Part shown: positions 18,544-26,943 of the stretch, piece after piece
How the letters are laid out: each line of letters opens with the position of its first letter
Numbering within the stretch: position 1 is the first letter of the stretch
Source of the DNA: Rhizobium rosettiformans
Lineage (GTDB): Bacteria > Pseudomonadota > Alphaproteobacteria > Rhizobiales > Rhizobiaceae
NCBI RefSeq assembly: GCF_016806065.1
Contig: NZ_CP032405.1
Coordinates: forward strand, 248,001 to 312,000
Reading direction: 5' to 3'
Length of the DNA stretch: 64,000 nt
Program-made: the position numbers and the translations under genes
The notes under the pieces: generated by a model
Seen by the model: only the letters and a program-made list of their open reading frames with translations
What the model was told of the DNA's origin: nothing
The model's database searches: none

Positions 18544-19140
18544 TCAGGCTGCGCGGCGCAGGTCCGTCGGCTGCGACAGCTTACGACCGGACGCGACCAC
18601 CATGCCGGCAGCTCCTTCGAGCCAGCCATGCACAAGTTCCAGCGCCAAGAAGCGGTCACGGGCAAACGGACCCGGCATCACCAGATGCTGCGTCTTGTCG
18701 GCAAAAAAGCCGAAACGCTCATAATAAGGGGCATCGCCGACGAGCAGCACAGCACCGTGGCCGCGCTTGCGCGCCTCGAGAAGCGCTGCCCGCATGAGCG
18801 CCGCGCCAATTCCCTTGCCCTCATGGGCGCAGTCGACGGCGAGCGGACCGAGCAGCAGGGCGTCAACCGCCTGGCCTGCACGGCTGACGCCGGCCTCGAT
18901 ATTCCACAGACGCACGGTTCCGATCACGTGGCGTGCGCCATCACGGGCAACGAGTGCCAGCCCTTCGGCCGGAACACGACCGCGGCGGATCTTCTCCGAC
19001 GACTTCTTGCGGCGGTCGCGGCCCATGGTGCGGTCAAGCAGCGCCTCGCGCGCGACCACGTCGGCCGGCGTTTCATGATCGATGACAAATGCAGGCGACG
19101 GCGCGAAAAGCGCGCGCATGCTGGTCAGAACAGCGGCCAT
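18544..19140 (-). CDS. GNAT-family N-acetyltransferase
   Basis: The 198-residue protein has a GNAT core: VIGTVRLWNIEAG, LGPLAVDCAHEGKGIGAAL with the acetyl-CoA pyrophosphate loop (EGKGIG), and a YYERFGF motif. Such enzymes acetylate an amine on a small molecule or protein. The ATG at 19140, five bases after GGGAGG, is preferred to the one six codons earlier. It lies just downstream of the ornithine/lysine decarboxylase on the same strand. Polyamine acetylation is a tempting role, but nothing in the sequence proves it. Confidence 0.82.
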   Translation of the reverse strand: MAAVLTSMRALFAPSPAFVIDHETPADVVAREALLDRTMGRDRRKKSSEKIRRGRVPAEGLALVARDGARHVIGTVRLWNIEAGVSRAGQAVDALLLGPLAVDCAHEGKGIGAALMRAALLEARKRGHGAVLLVGDAPYYERFGFFADKTQHLVMPGPFARDRFLALELVHGWLEGAAGMVVASGRKLSQPTDLRRAA

Positions 19141-19181
19141 TCTGGCCTCCCATCCCAAGCGATGACGATAATTGTGAGGGT

Positions 19182-19203
19182 CCGTGCCGGTTTGCCGGCA
19201 CGG
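19182..19203 (-). terminator. Hairpin between decarboxylase and GNAT genes
   Basis: CCGTGCCGG-TTTG-CCGGCACGG is a perfect nine-base stem, seven bases after the decarboxylase stop. It lacks a T tract, so it may be an attenuator or an mRNA 3' hairpin rather than a full terminator. Confidence 0.4.
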
Positions 19204-19209
19204 GAGACG

Positions 19210-20343
19210 TCAGATGACGTAGGACTTGAGCGGGTCGAAGCCGTTGAACGCCACCGCCGAATAGGTGGTGGTGTAAGCGCCGGTGCCCTCGATCAGAACT
19301 TCATCGCCGATCGAAAGCGTGATCGGCAGCGGATACATGTTCTTCTCGTACATGACGTCGGCCGAATCGCAGGTCGGACCGGCAAGCACGCAAGGCGCCA
19401 TTTCGTCGGCGTCATGGGCGGTGCGGATCGGGTAACGGATCGCTTCGTCCATGGTTTCGGCGAGACCGCCGAACTTACCGATGTCGAGGAACACCCAACG
19501 GTTCTCGTCATTGTCCGACTTCTTCGAGATCAACACGACTTCCGCCTTGATCACGCCGGCATTGCCGACCATGCCGCGGCCCGGCTCGATGATGGTCTGC
19601 GGGAGGTTGTTGCCGAAGTGCTTCCGCAGCGACGCCTTGATCGCCAGACCATAAGCCTCTGCTGACGGGATGTCGCGCAGATACTTGGTCGGGAAACCAC
19701 CACCCATGTTGACCATCTTCAGGACGATGCCCTGCTTGGCCAGCGACGCGAACACGCGCTTGGCATCGGCAAGGGCGCCGTCCCAGGCGTCGACCTTGGT
19801 CATCTGCGAGCCGACATGGAACGAGACGCCAAAGCTTTCGAGGCCGAGCTGGTGTGCATAGACGAGAACGTCGACGGCCATCTGCGGCACGCAGCCGAAC
19901 TTGCGCGACAGCGGCCATTCGGCGCCTTCGCCGTCCGTCAGGACGCGGCAGAACACGCGGGAGCCAGGAGCGGCACGCGAGATCTTCTCGACTTCCTCAT
20001 GGCTGTCGACGGCGTAAAGGTTGACACCGAGAGCGAAGGCACGCGCAATATCACGCTCCTTCTTGATGGTGTTGCCGAAGGAGATGCGCGAGGCATCTGC
20101 ACCGGCATCGAGTGCCATCTGGATCTCGGCAACGGAAGCGCAGTCGAAGTTCGAGCCCAGCGAGGCCAGGAGCTGGAGGATCTCCGGCGCCGGGTTCGCC
20201 TTGACTGCGTAGTAGATGGCGCTGTCCGGCAGGGCATGACGGAAGGCACCGAAATTGTCGCGCACGACGTCGAGGTCTACCACGAGGCAGGGACCTTCGG
20301 GACGTCGGGTGTTGATGAAGTCGAGGATGCGTGCAGTGGTCAT
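19210..20343 (-). CDS. Ornithine/lysine decarboxylase, type III PLP fold
   Basis: The 377-residue enzyme is a fold-type III (alanine-racemase-like) decarboxylase: PLP-binding Lys in YYAVKANP (K48), HVGSQ, the glycine loop GGGFPTKY, EPGRGMVGNAG and the C-terminal catalytic CDSADVM. It makes putrescine from ornithine and perhaps cadaverine from lysine. The open frame runs 155 codons further upstream, but the ATG at 20343 gives the normal family length and follows GGAAGG. The upstream DNA looks like the long structured speF leader known from alphaproteobacteria. The frame is followed by a hairpin and the GNAT gene. Confidence 0.9.
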   Translation of the reverse strand: MTTARILDFINTRRPEGPCLVVDLDVVRDNFGAFRHALPDSAIYYAVKANPAPEILQLLASLGSNFDCASVAEIQMALDAGADASRISFGNTIKKERDIARAFALGVNLYAVDSHEEVEKISRAAPGSRVFCRVLTDGEGAEWPLSRKFGCVPQMAVDVLVYAHQLGLESFGVSFHVGSQMTKVDAWDGALADAKRVFASLAKQGIVLKMVNMGGGFPTKYLRDIPSAEAYGLAIKASLRKHFGNNLPQTIIEPGRGMVGNAGVIKAEVVLISKKSDNDENRWVFLDIGKFGGLAETMDEAIRYPIRTAHDADEMAPCVLAGPTCDSADVMYEKNMYPLPITLSIGDEVLIEGTGAYTTTYSAVAFNGFDPLKSYVI

Positions 20344-20774
20344 CGATGTAACCTTCCAAATTCCGAGCGTATCCGAAGCGGCCAAGCTTCGGATGGACAA
20401 AGGACGGCGAGACATCGCTCGAAACCAGTCGGTGGAGACACCGGTACCGTACGAACGCTCGACGCGCGAAACGATGGATAAACGCACTCTTGCCTGAGCG
20501 CATAAATCCGCTTTGTCTGCCATGGATTGGAGGGAGACCCTACCGCACTTCCGGCAATGATGGTGTGCCTCTTCAGTACCCCGGCTGATGGAAAGCCGGC
20601 AGAGAACCAGAAAGGCCCGCACCGTCGTTGCTTCAAGATGTCCTCGCATTTCCCGGTTGGCCGGAATAGCGACTGGAGGGGTTAGTTCCAGGTACCTTAC
20701 CGATGACCTCACCTTAGGGATAAATACCAGTTCGAGGGTCGGCGGACACCCACAGGCACGTGCGACTTTGGGCA
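20344..20774 (-). ncRNA. Long 5' leader of the decarboxylase gene, speF-type element candidate
   Basis: About 430 bases separate a clear promoter from the decarboxylase ATG, far more than other genes here have. The speF RNA motif (Rfam family of that name) was described upstream of ornithine decarboxylase genes in alphaproteobacteria and is of similar size. A strong hairpin, ATCCGAAGC (20371-20379) with GCTTCGGAT (20386-20394), sits 28 bases before the start codon and could control ribosome access. I did not fold the rest; the assignment rests on context, length and this hairpin. Confidence 0.5.
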
Positions 20775-20780
20775 AACCGG

Positions 20781-20808
20781 AGATAAGAAATGCGCTCGTC
20801 ATAATCAA
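20781..20808 (-). promoter_or_regulatory. Promoter of the decarboxylase leader
   Basis: On the minus strand TTGATT (20803-20808), a 16-base spacer and TTATCT (20781-20786) form a good sigma-70-type pair, placing the start near 20774. Confidence 0.5.
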
Positions 20809-20919
20809 GAGATTTTTTGAGGCCGTGCGGAAGTTTTTTCGCCGTTTCTGCGGTAGCTATTGAACGAAGCGGGCGCTTTGTTCACAATCCGGCAACTTCG
20901 CGAGGGGATTGGGACTGAA

Positions 20920-21813
20920 ATGGACACGCTGACGCGCATCAGAGCCTTCATCGACGTGGTGGAAGCCGAAGGTTTTTCCGCTGCCGCCCGCAAGACGGGC
21001 CGCTCCAAGGCGCTTTTGTCGAAGTACGTCAGAGAGTTGGAGGATGAACTCGGCGCCCTCCTGCTCAATCGTACGACACGACAGTTCTCGCTGACCGAGG
21101 CCGGCCACACCTATTTCCGCACCGCCGCTGACATTCTGAAGGAGATCGACAACCTCGCCGACCTCGTGCGCGAGAACAATGCCGACCTCAAGGGCAAGCT
21201 CAAGGTCACGGTTCCCCGCACCTTCATCGATGCCGATGTCGGACAGTCGCTGATCGATTTTGCCAAGGAGAACCCACAGATCTCTCTGGAGATCGTTGCG
21301 GAAGACAGGTTTGTTGACCTGATCGAGGAGGGTTTCGATCTCGGCATCCGAATCACCAAGCTCGATGATTCCGGCATGATCGCCCGCAAGCTCTCCGACT
21401 TCCGTATCTATGCCTGCGCCACACCGGCCTTCATTGCAGAGAACGGTCCACTGGCGCATCCCAGCGAACTCTCGCGCATCCCCTTCCTGATCGATACCAA
21501 TTCTCGCTCCCACAACAGCCTGCGCTTCATGGAAGCGAATGGCGACATGATCTCGGTCAACGTTTCGGGCCCTATCGAAGTCAACAGCCCGCTGGCGACC
21601 CTGCGCGCCGCGCGGGCTGGCATGGGCGTCGCCATGATCCCGGACTTCATTGCCCGCCCCTATCTGGCATCGGGCGAACTGGTCTCGCTCTTCGACGATT
21701 TCATCGCCAAGGACCGCGGCATCTATGCCGTCTACCCGCACCGCCGCTATCTCCCGGCCAAGGTACGCGCCTTCGTCGACTATCTTCACGCATGGTTCAA
21801 GCGCTACTCCTGA
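20920..21813 (+). CDS. LysR-family transcriptional regulator
   Basis: The 297-residue protein has the LysR winged helix (IRAFIDVVEAEGFSAAARKT, then SKALLSKYVRELEDELGALL, residues 5-45) and the periplasmic-binding-like effector domain after residue 90. It resembles the DNA-binding-conserved group close to AaeR/DsdC-like regulators, target unknown. The ATG at 20920 is chosen because it gives the classic start MDTLTRIRAF; the longer frame is unusual. It is divergent from the decarboxylase leader, its most probable target by position. The next genes downstream start 91 bases later. Confidence 0.85.
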   Translation: MDTLTRIRAFIDVVEAEGFSAAARKTGRSKALLSKYVRELEDELGALLLNRTTRQFSLTEAGHTYFRTAADILKEIDNLADLVRENNADLKGKLKVTVPRTFIDADVGQSLIDFAKENPQISLEIVAEDRFVDLIEEGFDLGIRITKLDDSGMIARKLSDFRIYACATPAFIAENGPLAHPSELSRIPFLIDTNSRSHNSLRFMEANGDMISVNVSGPIEVNSPLATLRAARAGMGVAMIPDFIARPYLASGELVSLFDDFIAKDRGIYAVYPHRRYLPAKVRAFVDYLHAWFKRYS

Positions 21814-21903
21814 GCCGTGAGCGCAGCATCGGGTCCCACTTTTGTCCCATTCATCGGACAGGGAGGACCCTCAAGCGGGAAATCGGGAAGGGTTTTTGAG
21901 AGC

Positions 21904-22548
21904 ATGCTGAAGAGGCTCGGTTACTGGGCGGCCGCAATGGTCACGGCCTTTGCCACACCGGCACTTTCCCATCCGCACATCTTCGCCGAGGCCCGTCTCG
22001 AGATTGTCGCGGCGGATGACGGCACGCTGAAGGAACTGCGCAATGTCTGGCGCTTCGACGACATCTTCTCCTCGAGTGTTCTCATGGACTTCGACAAGAA
22101 CAGCGACCTGAAGCTCGACCACAGTGAGCTCAATGAAATTGCCAACACGATCCGCGATTCGCTCGGCGATTACAGCTATTTCACCTTCATCACCAAGGAC
22201 GGCGCGACCAGCGAGATCGCCAAACCAGAGGTCTTCAACGTCGACTTCAAGGACAACCAACTGCTCGTCTTCTTCGTCGCAAAACCGAAGACGCCGGTCG
22301 CGATCGGCGGGCGTATGAATTTCGGCGTCTACGATCCGACGCTCTACACGGCAATCGACTTCGCCAAGGATGAGGACATGCTGGTCGAAGGCAAGGCCTT
22401 CGCGGCCTGCACCCACAAGGTCGTCCGCCCCGATCCAGACGAGGTGATTGCCCAGAACCAGCTCAACCTCACGGAGGCCTTTTTCAGCGATCCAACCGGC
22501 AATGACATGGGCAAGCTGTTTGCCACCCGCATGGAGGTCTCATGCTGA
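21904..22548 (+). CDS. DUF1007-family exported protein, partner of NicO exporter
   Basis: The 214-residue protein has a signal peptide followed at once by SHPHIFAEA, the His-rich N-terminus typical of DUF1007 proteins, then a domain with WRFDDIFSSSVLMDFDKN and a helical pair. DUF1007 genes commonly precede NicO-type nickel/cobalt transporters, as here, and the mature N-terminus (HPH) may bind metal in the periplasm. Its stop overlaps the NicO start by seven bases, so they are translationally coupled. The upstream ATG (21817) would lack the signal peptide. Confidence 0.8.
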   Translation: MLKRLGYWAAAMVTAFATPALSHPHIFAEARLEIVAADDGTLKELRNVWRFDDIFSSSVLMDFDKNSDLKLDHSELNEIANTIRDSLGDYSYFTFITKDGATSEIAKPEVFNVDFKDNQLLVFFVAKPKTPVAIGGRMNFGVYDPTLYTAIDFAKDEDMLVEGKAFAACTHKVVRPDPDEVIAQNQLNLTEAFFSDPTGNDMGKLFATRMEVSC

Positions 22549-23663
22549 GGACGGTCGGCCGCGCACGCACTGGAGGGCTCATTGCCGTGACACTGGCGAT
22601 CGTGCTTCTCGCCGGTCTCGCCCATGCCGCCTCTCCTCTCGGCATTGGAACGGCAGAACCCAGCTACCAGCCTTCAAGCGGCCCTTTCGCGCAACTGCTG
22701 GTCTGGATCAACGACCACCAGCAGAGCTTTTACCGATCGCTGACCGGCGCGCTGAAGGCCATGCGCGAGGATCCCGCAAGCGTCGTTACACTTGTCGGCC
22801 TCTCCTTCTTGTACGGGATCTTCCACGCCGCCGGCCCCGGTCATGGCAAAGCGGTCATCTCGTCCTATCTGCTCGCCAATGAAATCGAGTTGCGCCGCGG
22901 CATCCTGATTTCCTTCGTCTCGGCATTCCTGCAGGGCCTCGTCGCCATCGCGGTCGTCGGCACTGCCTATGTCGTGCTGCGCGGCACCGCGATCAGCATG
23001 ACGGATGCGACGCGAACACTGGAGATTGCCAGCTACGCGATGATCGTCGCCTTCGGCCTGTGGCTGCTGGTGCGCAAGCTGAAGGCATCCTTTGCCCAGA
23101 CCAGCAGGGCTGCCGCAACGACGGGCAGCCTGTTCGAGAGTGCCGACACGTCCTCCGGCGGCAGCGTTACGGCCTCGCTGTTTGCCGGTCCGACTGAGAC
23201 CACCTCGACTGGCGAGACAACCGGCTCACGCTTCCGCGCCCTGGCGGTCGCCCATGATCACGATGCGCTGGCTCCAGGGTCTGTCTGCCACGAATGCGGC
23301 ATCGCCCACCTGCCCGATCCGAGCCTCGTCGGCGGCAGCGCTTTCAGCCTGCGGGACGCCTGGTCGGCCGTCATCGCGGTCGGCATGCGGCCATGTTCCG
23401 GCGCCTTGCTGGTGATGACCTTCTCGTTGTTGAACGGCTTGCTGCTCGGCGGCGTGCTGTCGGTTTTCGCCATGGCGTTCGGCACCGCGATTACCGTTTC
23501 GATTCTCGCCAGCCTTGCGGTCGGCGCCAAGGGCATTGCGTTGAAACTCTCAGGCCCTGGGTCGCGCCGCGCGGGCGTCGTTGCGAGCTTGATCGAAGTC
23601 GGCGCAGCACTGCTCGTTATCCTACTCGGCGCCCTTCTATTGGCAGCCAGCCTGAACGGCTGA
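22542..23663 (+). CDS. NicO-family nickel/cobalt transporter (RcnA-like)
   Basis: The 373-residue inner-membrane protein has the NicO signature HAAGPGHGKAVISSY in its second predicted helix, GMRPCSGALLVM in the C-terminal half, and about six or seven membrane helices. A long hydrophilic loop (about residues 190-265) is Ser/Thr/Gly rich and contains HDHDA and CHECGIAH, likely metal ligands. RcnA-type proteins export Ni and Co. Coupled to the DUF1007 gene, it probably exports a divalent metal and lowers cell levels of it. An importer role is less likely but not excluded. Confidence 0.86.
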   Translation: MLRTVGRARTGGLIAVTLAIVLLAGLAHAASPLGIGTAEPSYQPSSGPFAQLLVWINDHQQSFYRSLTGALKAMREDPASVVTLVGLSFLYGIFHAAGPGHGKAVISSYLLANEIELRRGILISFVSAFLQGLVAIAVVGTAYVVLRGTAISMTDATRTLEIASYAMIVAFGLWLLVRKLKASFAQTSRAAATTGSLFESADTSSGGSVTASLFAGPTETTSTGETTGSRFRALAVAHDHDALAPGSVCHECGIAHLPDPSLVGGSAFSLRDAWSAVIAVGMRPCSGALLVMTFSLLNGLLLGGVLSVFAMAFGTAITVSILASLAVGAKGIALKLSGPGSRRAGVVASLIEVGAALLVILLGALLLAASLNG

Positions 23664-23668
23664 GAGGT

Positions 23669-24070
23669 TCAGCTCTGGTCCCCGTCCCGGCTGCGCTGAT
23701 AGCGCGAGCGGAGCCACAGGATCAGAAACATCGCCATCAGGGCGACCCCACCCACGAAGGCACCGAGTTCGGGCGAGTAGCGCCCCAGCCAGAGCACGAC
23801 GGTCGGAACGATCAGCATCAGGCCGAAGATCACGGCAACAACGACAGCGGCCTGCGCTGCCGGCGAGCGCGTCGTGCTCGACGTTCCCTCGGACCGCGCG
23901 ACCTTCTTCGGTTCCGGCAATTTGCTGAAGGCGTAGACCACGACCCCGATCGCCACGCAGATGCCGACCGACCAAGCAACCGTCGCACTCTGGAAGCTCG
24001 CATAGGCAAGTGCGGCAACGGTTATTGCCGTGCCGACATAAAGGATGATGCTGAAGATGTTCGGCTTCAC
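23669..24070 (-). CDS. Small membrane protein of unknown function
   Basis: This 133-residue protein has four predicted membrane helices: IFSIILYVGTAITVAALAY, VAWSVGICVAIGVVVYAF, a third near residues 72-90 and a fourth before the basic C-terminus RSRYQRSRDG. The central loop is charged (KLPEPKKVARSE). I recognise no family. It converges on the NicO gene and lies 14 bases downstream of the GNAT gene stop on the same strand, so it may share that transcript. Confidence 0.65.
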   Translation of the reverse strand: MKPNIFSIILYVGTAITVAALAYASFQSATVAWSVGICVAIGVVVYAFSKLPEPKKVARSEGTSSTTRSPAAQAAVVVAVIFGLMLIVPTVVLWLGRYSPELGAFVGGVALMAMFLILWLRSRYQRSRDGDQS

Positions 24071-24084
24071 GATTTGCTTTCCTA

Positions 24085-24774
24085 TCAGGTGTCTGAGGCC
24101 GCGAGCTCGGCCCGCAGATCCTCAAGCCGACGCCGTTGGCGGCCGGCCTCGTCAAAATTCTCAGGCGAAAGCCAAGCCTCGAAGGCAGCGCGGATCAATG
24201 GCCACTCGCTGTCGATCATCGAGAACCACGCGGTATCGCGGTTCTTTCCCTTCGACAGCATGTGTTGGCGGAACACGCCTTCGAAGCTGAAGCCGTAGCG
24301 CTTCGCCGTCACCTTGCTCGGCTCGTTCTCGTTGTGGCACTTCCATTCGTAGCGGCGATAGCCGAGATCGTCGAAGACGTGCCGGGCCAGAAGATAATGC
24401 GCCTCTGTCGAAAGCGGAGAGCGGCTCATGGCAGGACCATGCGCCACACCGCCGATTTCCACGACGCCATTGGCCGGATCGGGTCGCATGTAGTTTGCCA
24501 TGCCGACGATCTTGCCCGACGCCTTGTCGCGAAAAACCTCCGTGACCCAGCCACCTTTCTGGACGGCCGCCAGCCAGGCGTCGAAGTCGTCGATGCCGTT
24601 GAAATCGGGCTGGGTGAAATAGATGAGCAGCGGATTGATCGCCATGCCGCCAAGACCGGTCCAGAGCGCATGGAGATGCGCGGAACGGTCAAACGGCTCG
24701 ACCACGACAAAACGCCCCTCCAGCCTCACGGGCTGGGGCGCCGGACATCCTTTGAAACTGGACAGGTCACGCAT
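24085..24774 (-). CDS. GNAT-family N-acetyltransferase (RimJ/RimL type)
   Basis: The 229-residue protein shows the RimJ-like pattern: VRLEGRFVVVEPFD at the start, GWVTEVFRDKASGKIVGMAN, an unusual acetyl-CoA loop near MSRSPLSTEAHYLLARHVFD, and YRRYEWKCHNENEPSKVTAK with the Asn/Glu turn before RYGFSFEGVFRQHM. This branch includes enzymes that acetylate protein N-termini or small amines. The substrate is not deducible. It has no obvious functional neighbours. Confidence 0.82.
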   Translation of the reverse strand: MRDLSSFKGCPAPQPVRLEGRFVVVEPFDRSAHLHALWTGLGGMAINPLLIYFTQPDFNGIDDFDAWLAAVQKGGWVTEVFRDKASGKIVGMANYMRPDPANGVVEIGGVAHGPAMSRSPLSTEAHYLLARHVFDDLGYRRYEWKCHNENEPSKVTAKRYGFSFEGVFRQHMLSKGKNRDTAWFSMIDSEWPLIRAAFEAWLSPENFDEAGRQRRRLEDLRAELAASDT

Positions 24775-24878
24775 GAAAACGCCTCGGGCAAAACAATGGC
24801 CCGAGGCTTAGGGCACGGAGCCGGCAAAGGCAACCGTCCGGGCAGGACCGAGCCCGGACCGGATGCCGCAGCAAAACG

Positions 24879-25577
24879 TCAGAGACTGATCTTTGCAGAG
24901 GCGACGGTGGCCTCGATATGATCGACCAGCGCATCCGGCAGACCTAGACGACCGGCCAGCATATCGAGGTAACCGCGCTCCGTTCGGGTGTCGGGCTCGA
25001 TCGTCAGGCGCGAGGCGGTGTAGATTTCCACCTTCTGCTCTTCGGTCTTGGCCGAGGCGACGAGCGCATCGAGATCGATCGGCTTGGCAAGCTCGGCCTC
25101 GATGAAGGCTTCGGCTTCCGTACCGAGACCAGAGAGGTGAACCTTGTCCATGATCCGCGCCCGCTCGGCAGTATCGATGTGCCCGTCGGCCTTGGCGGCG
25201 GCGATCATCGCCCGCACCAGCGACAGGGCAAAGTCATTCGAGACGGCCTGGGGCTCGGTGCTGAAGGGAGAATCCTGCGGCGGCGGCAGAAGTTCTGGCA
25301 AGGCCTGTGTCGGCTCAGGCTTCTGGCCAGCCTGATAATTCTTGTAGGCCTGGTAGCCGAGACCGGCAATTACGGCGAGGCCGCCGAGCTTCAGGGCATT
25401 GCCGCCGAGCGATCGACCGGTCTTCGTGCCCAGCAGCACGGCTGCCAGCGCGCCGCTCTTCCACGGGTTGGCCTTCGCCATACCGAGGATATCGTTCCCC
25501 TTCTGGCCGATCGAGCCGGATGCTCCCGGCATCTGCGATCCGAGGAATTGATCCAGCAGCTTCTTGGCGTCAAACAT
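24879..25577 (-). CDS. DUF533/TerB-like protein
   Basis: The 232-residue protein starts MFDAKKLLDQFLG, has a Gly/Ala-rich hydrophobic segment (KSGALAAVLLGTKTGRSLGG, then LGGLAVIAGLGYQAY), a Pro-rich linker (LPELLPPPQDSPF) and a C-terminal helical domain with AMIAAAKADGHIDTAERARI. This is the DUF533 (YebE-like) layout, whose C-terminal part is TerB-like; it is found at the membrane. The function is not known. It is monocistronic here. Confidence 0.78.
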   Translation of the reverse strand: MFDAKKLLDQFLGSQMPGASGSIGQKGNDILGMAKANPWKSGALAAVLLGTKTGRSLGGNALKLGGLAVIAGLGYQAYKNYQAGQKPEPTQALPELLPPPQDSPFSTEPQAVSNDFALSLVRAMIAAAKADGHIDTAERARIMDKVHLSGLGTEAEAFIEAELAKPIDLDALVASAKTEEQKVEIYTASRLTIEPDTRTERGYLDMLAGRLGLPDALVDHIEATVASAKISL

Positions 25578-25664
25578 CGCGGTCTCCTTGTTGAAACGGT
25601 CGCCCCCTAGATAGGAAGCGACCGCGATTTTACAAAGAGATGTGCGAAACTACTGACGCAGGTG

Positions 25665-26303
25665 TCAGCCCTTGAGCGCCGCAGCCTCGCTGGCAAGCTT
25701 GGTGATGCCAGCCCAGTCGCCGGCTGAAACCAGTTCCTTCGGCGCAACCCACGAGCCACCAACGCAGACGACGTTCGGCAGCGAGAGATAGTCCATGGCA
25801 TTCTTCAGCGAGATACCGCCGGTCGGGCAGAACAGCGTTCCAGCGAGCGGCGAGGACAGGGCCTTGAGATAGGCCGCACCGCCGGCCTGCTCGGCGGGGA
25901 AGAACTTCAGGACCTTGTAGCCCTCTTCGCGGAGCGCCATGACTTCCGACGCGGTGGCCGCACCGGGCAGAAGCGGAATGTCGGATTTCCGCGCCACGTC
26001 CAGCAGTTCTTGCGTCGTTCCGGGGCTGACGATGAACTGCGAACCCGCATCGACGGCTGCGGCATAATGGGCGGCGTTGAGGATGGTGCCGGCACCGACG
26101 ACGGCGCCTTCGACTTCCTGCGCCACGAGCCGAACGGCTTCAAGTGCTGCATCGGTCCTGAGCGTGATCTCGATCGCCTTCAGCCCGCCTGCGACAAGAG
26201 CGCGCGCCAAAGGCACCGCCGTCTTGGCATCCTCAACGATCAGAACCGGCACGACCGGCTGAAGTTTCAGGGTGGAGAGGAGCTTTTCGGTTTTATCGCC
26301 CAT
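25665..26303 (-). CDS. eda: KDPG/KHG aldolase
   Basis: The 212-residue enzyme is a class I aldolase of the Entner-Doudoroff pathway, splitting 2-keto-3-deoxy-6-phosphogluconate to pyruvate and glyceraldehyde 3-phosphate. Catalytic residues are visible: Glu45 and Arg49 in IEITLRT and the Schiff-base Lys133 in LKFFPAEQ, with the phosphate loops GAGTILN and FCPTGGI. Length and order are standard. It stands alone; edd and zwf are not in the window. Confidence 0.92.
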   Translation of the reverse strand: MGDKTEKLLSTLKLQPVVPVLIVEDAKTAVPLARALVAGGLKAIEITLRTDAALEAVRLVAQEVEGAVVGAGTILNAAHYAAAVDAGSQFIVSPGTTQELLDVARKSDIPLLPGAATASEVMALREEGYKVLKFFPAEQAGGAAYLKALSSPLAGTLFCPTGGISLKNAMDYLSLPNVVCVGGSWVAPKELVSAGDWAGITKLASEAAALKG

Positions 26304-26460
26304 GGCAGAACCCTCTTTTTAAAACGATTAGATCGGCCTTTCACTAACCCGCGACGGCCTCAATGTCGAGCCCGAGAGCTAGCACGGAATCTTTCCAGTT
26401 TCCTAACACGACCGCCTCCGCTATGCTTCAGTCGCGTAATTATTTTCGGAGCGTGAGCGT

Positions 26461-26943
26461 ATGGCGAAGGAAATCGAACGCAAGTTTCTTGTGCGGGACG
26501 ATGCCTGGAAGAGCAATGTTACCTCCGAGACCCGGATCAGGCAGGCCTATATCTGCGCTGAAAGCGACCGCTCGGTGCGCATCCGGACGAAAAACGACGA
26601 GACCGCTCAGGTCACGCTGAAGTTCGGCAGCAACCTCCTGGTTCGCGACGAATTCGAATATCCCATCCCGATTGACGACGCCCGCGAAATGATCGGCATC
26701 GCCGACGGCCATGTGATCGACAAGACCCGCTACACGGTCGATTTTGCCGGCTTCACCTGGGAGATCGACGTCTTCGCCGGCCATCACCGCGGCCTCGTCA
26801 TTGCCGAAGTCGAGATGCAGTCGGAAAGCGATGATCCCAAGCTGCCCGCTTGGCTCGGCCGCGAGGTGACGGGAGACAAGCGCTATTCGAACCAGGCCCT
26901 TGCGACCCAGCGGAGCCGGCCGGGGCTGGTGCATGCCCTATAG
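26461..26943 (+). CDS. CYTH-domain protein, probable inorganic triphosphatase
   Basis: The 160-residue protein starts at once with EIERKFLV, the hallmark Glu motif of the CYTH tunnel fold, followed by DRSVRIRTKND, TLKFGSN, DKTRYTVDFAGFTWEIDVFAG and VIAEVEMQSE, giving the ring of Glu, Lys and Arg that binds metal and triphosphate. Bacterial CYTH proteins of this length hydrolyse tripolyphosphate. It overlaps the CHAD gene by 11 bases, so the two are translationally coupled. Confidence 0.88.
   Translation: MAKEIERKFLVRDDAWKSNVTSETRIRQAYICAESDRSVRIRTKNDETAQVTLKFGSNLLVRDEFEYPIPIDDAREMIGIADGHVIDKTRYTVDFAGFTWEIDVFAGHHRGLVIAEVEMQSESDDPKLPAWLGREVTGDKRYSNQALATQRSRPGLVHAL

Noticed and set aside
20344..20808. 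N-terminal extension of the decarboxylase
   Set aside because: The family length fits the start at 20343, and the extension is poor in protein pattern and lies over a structured leader.
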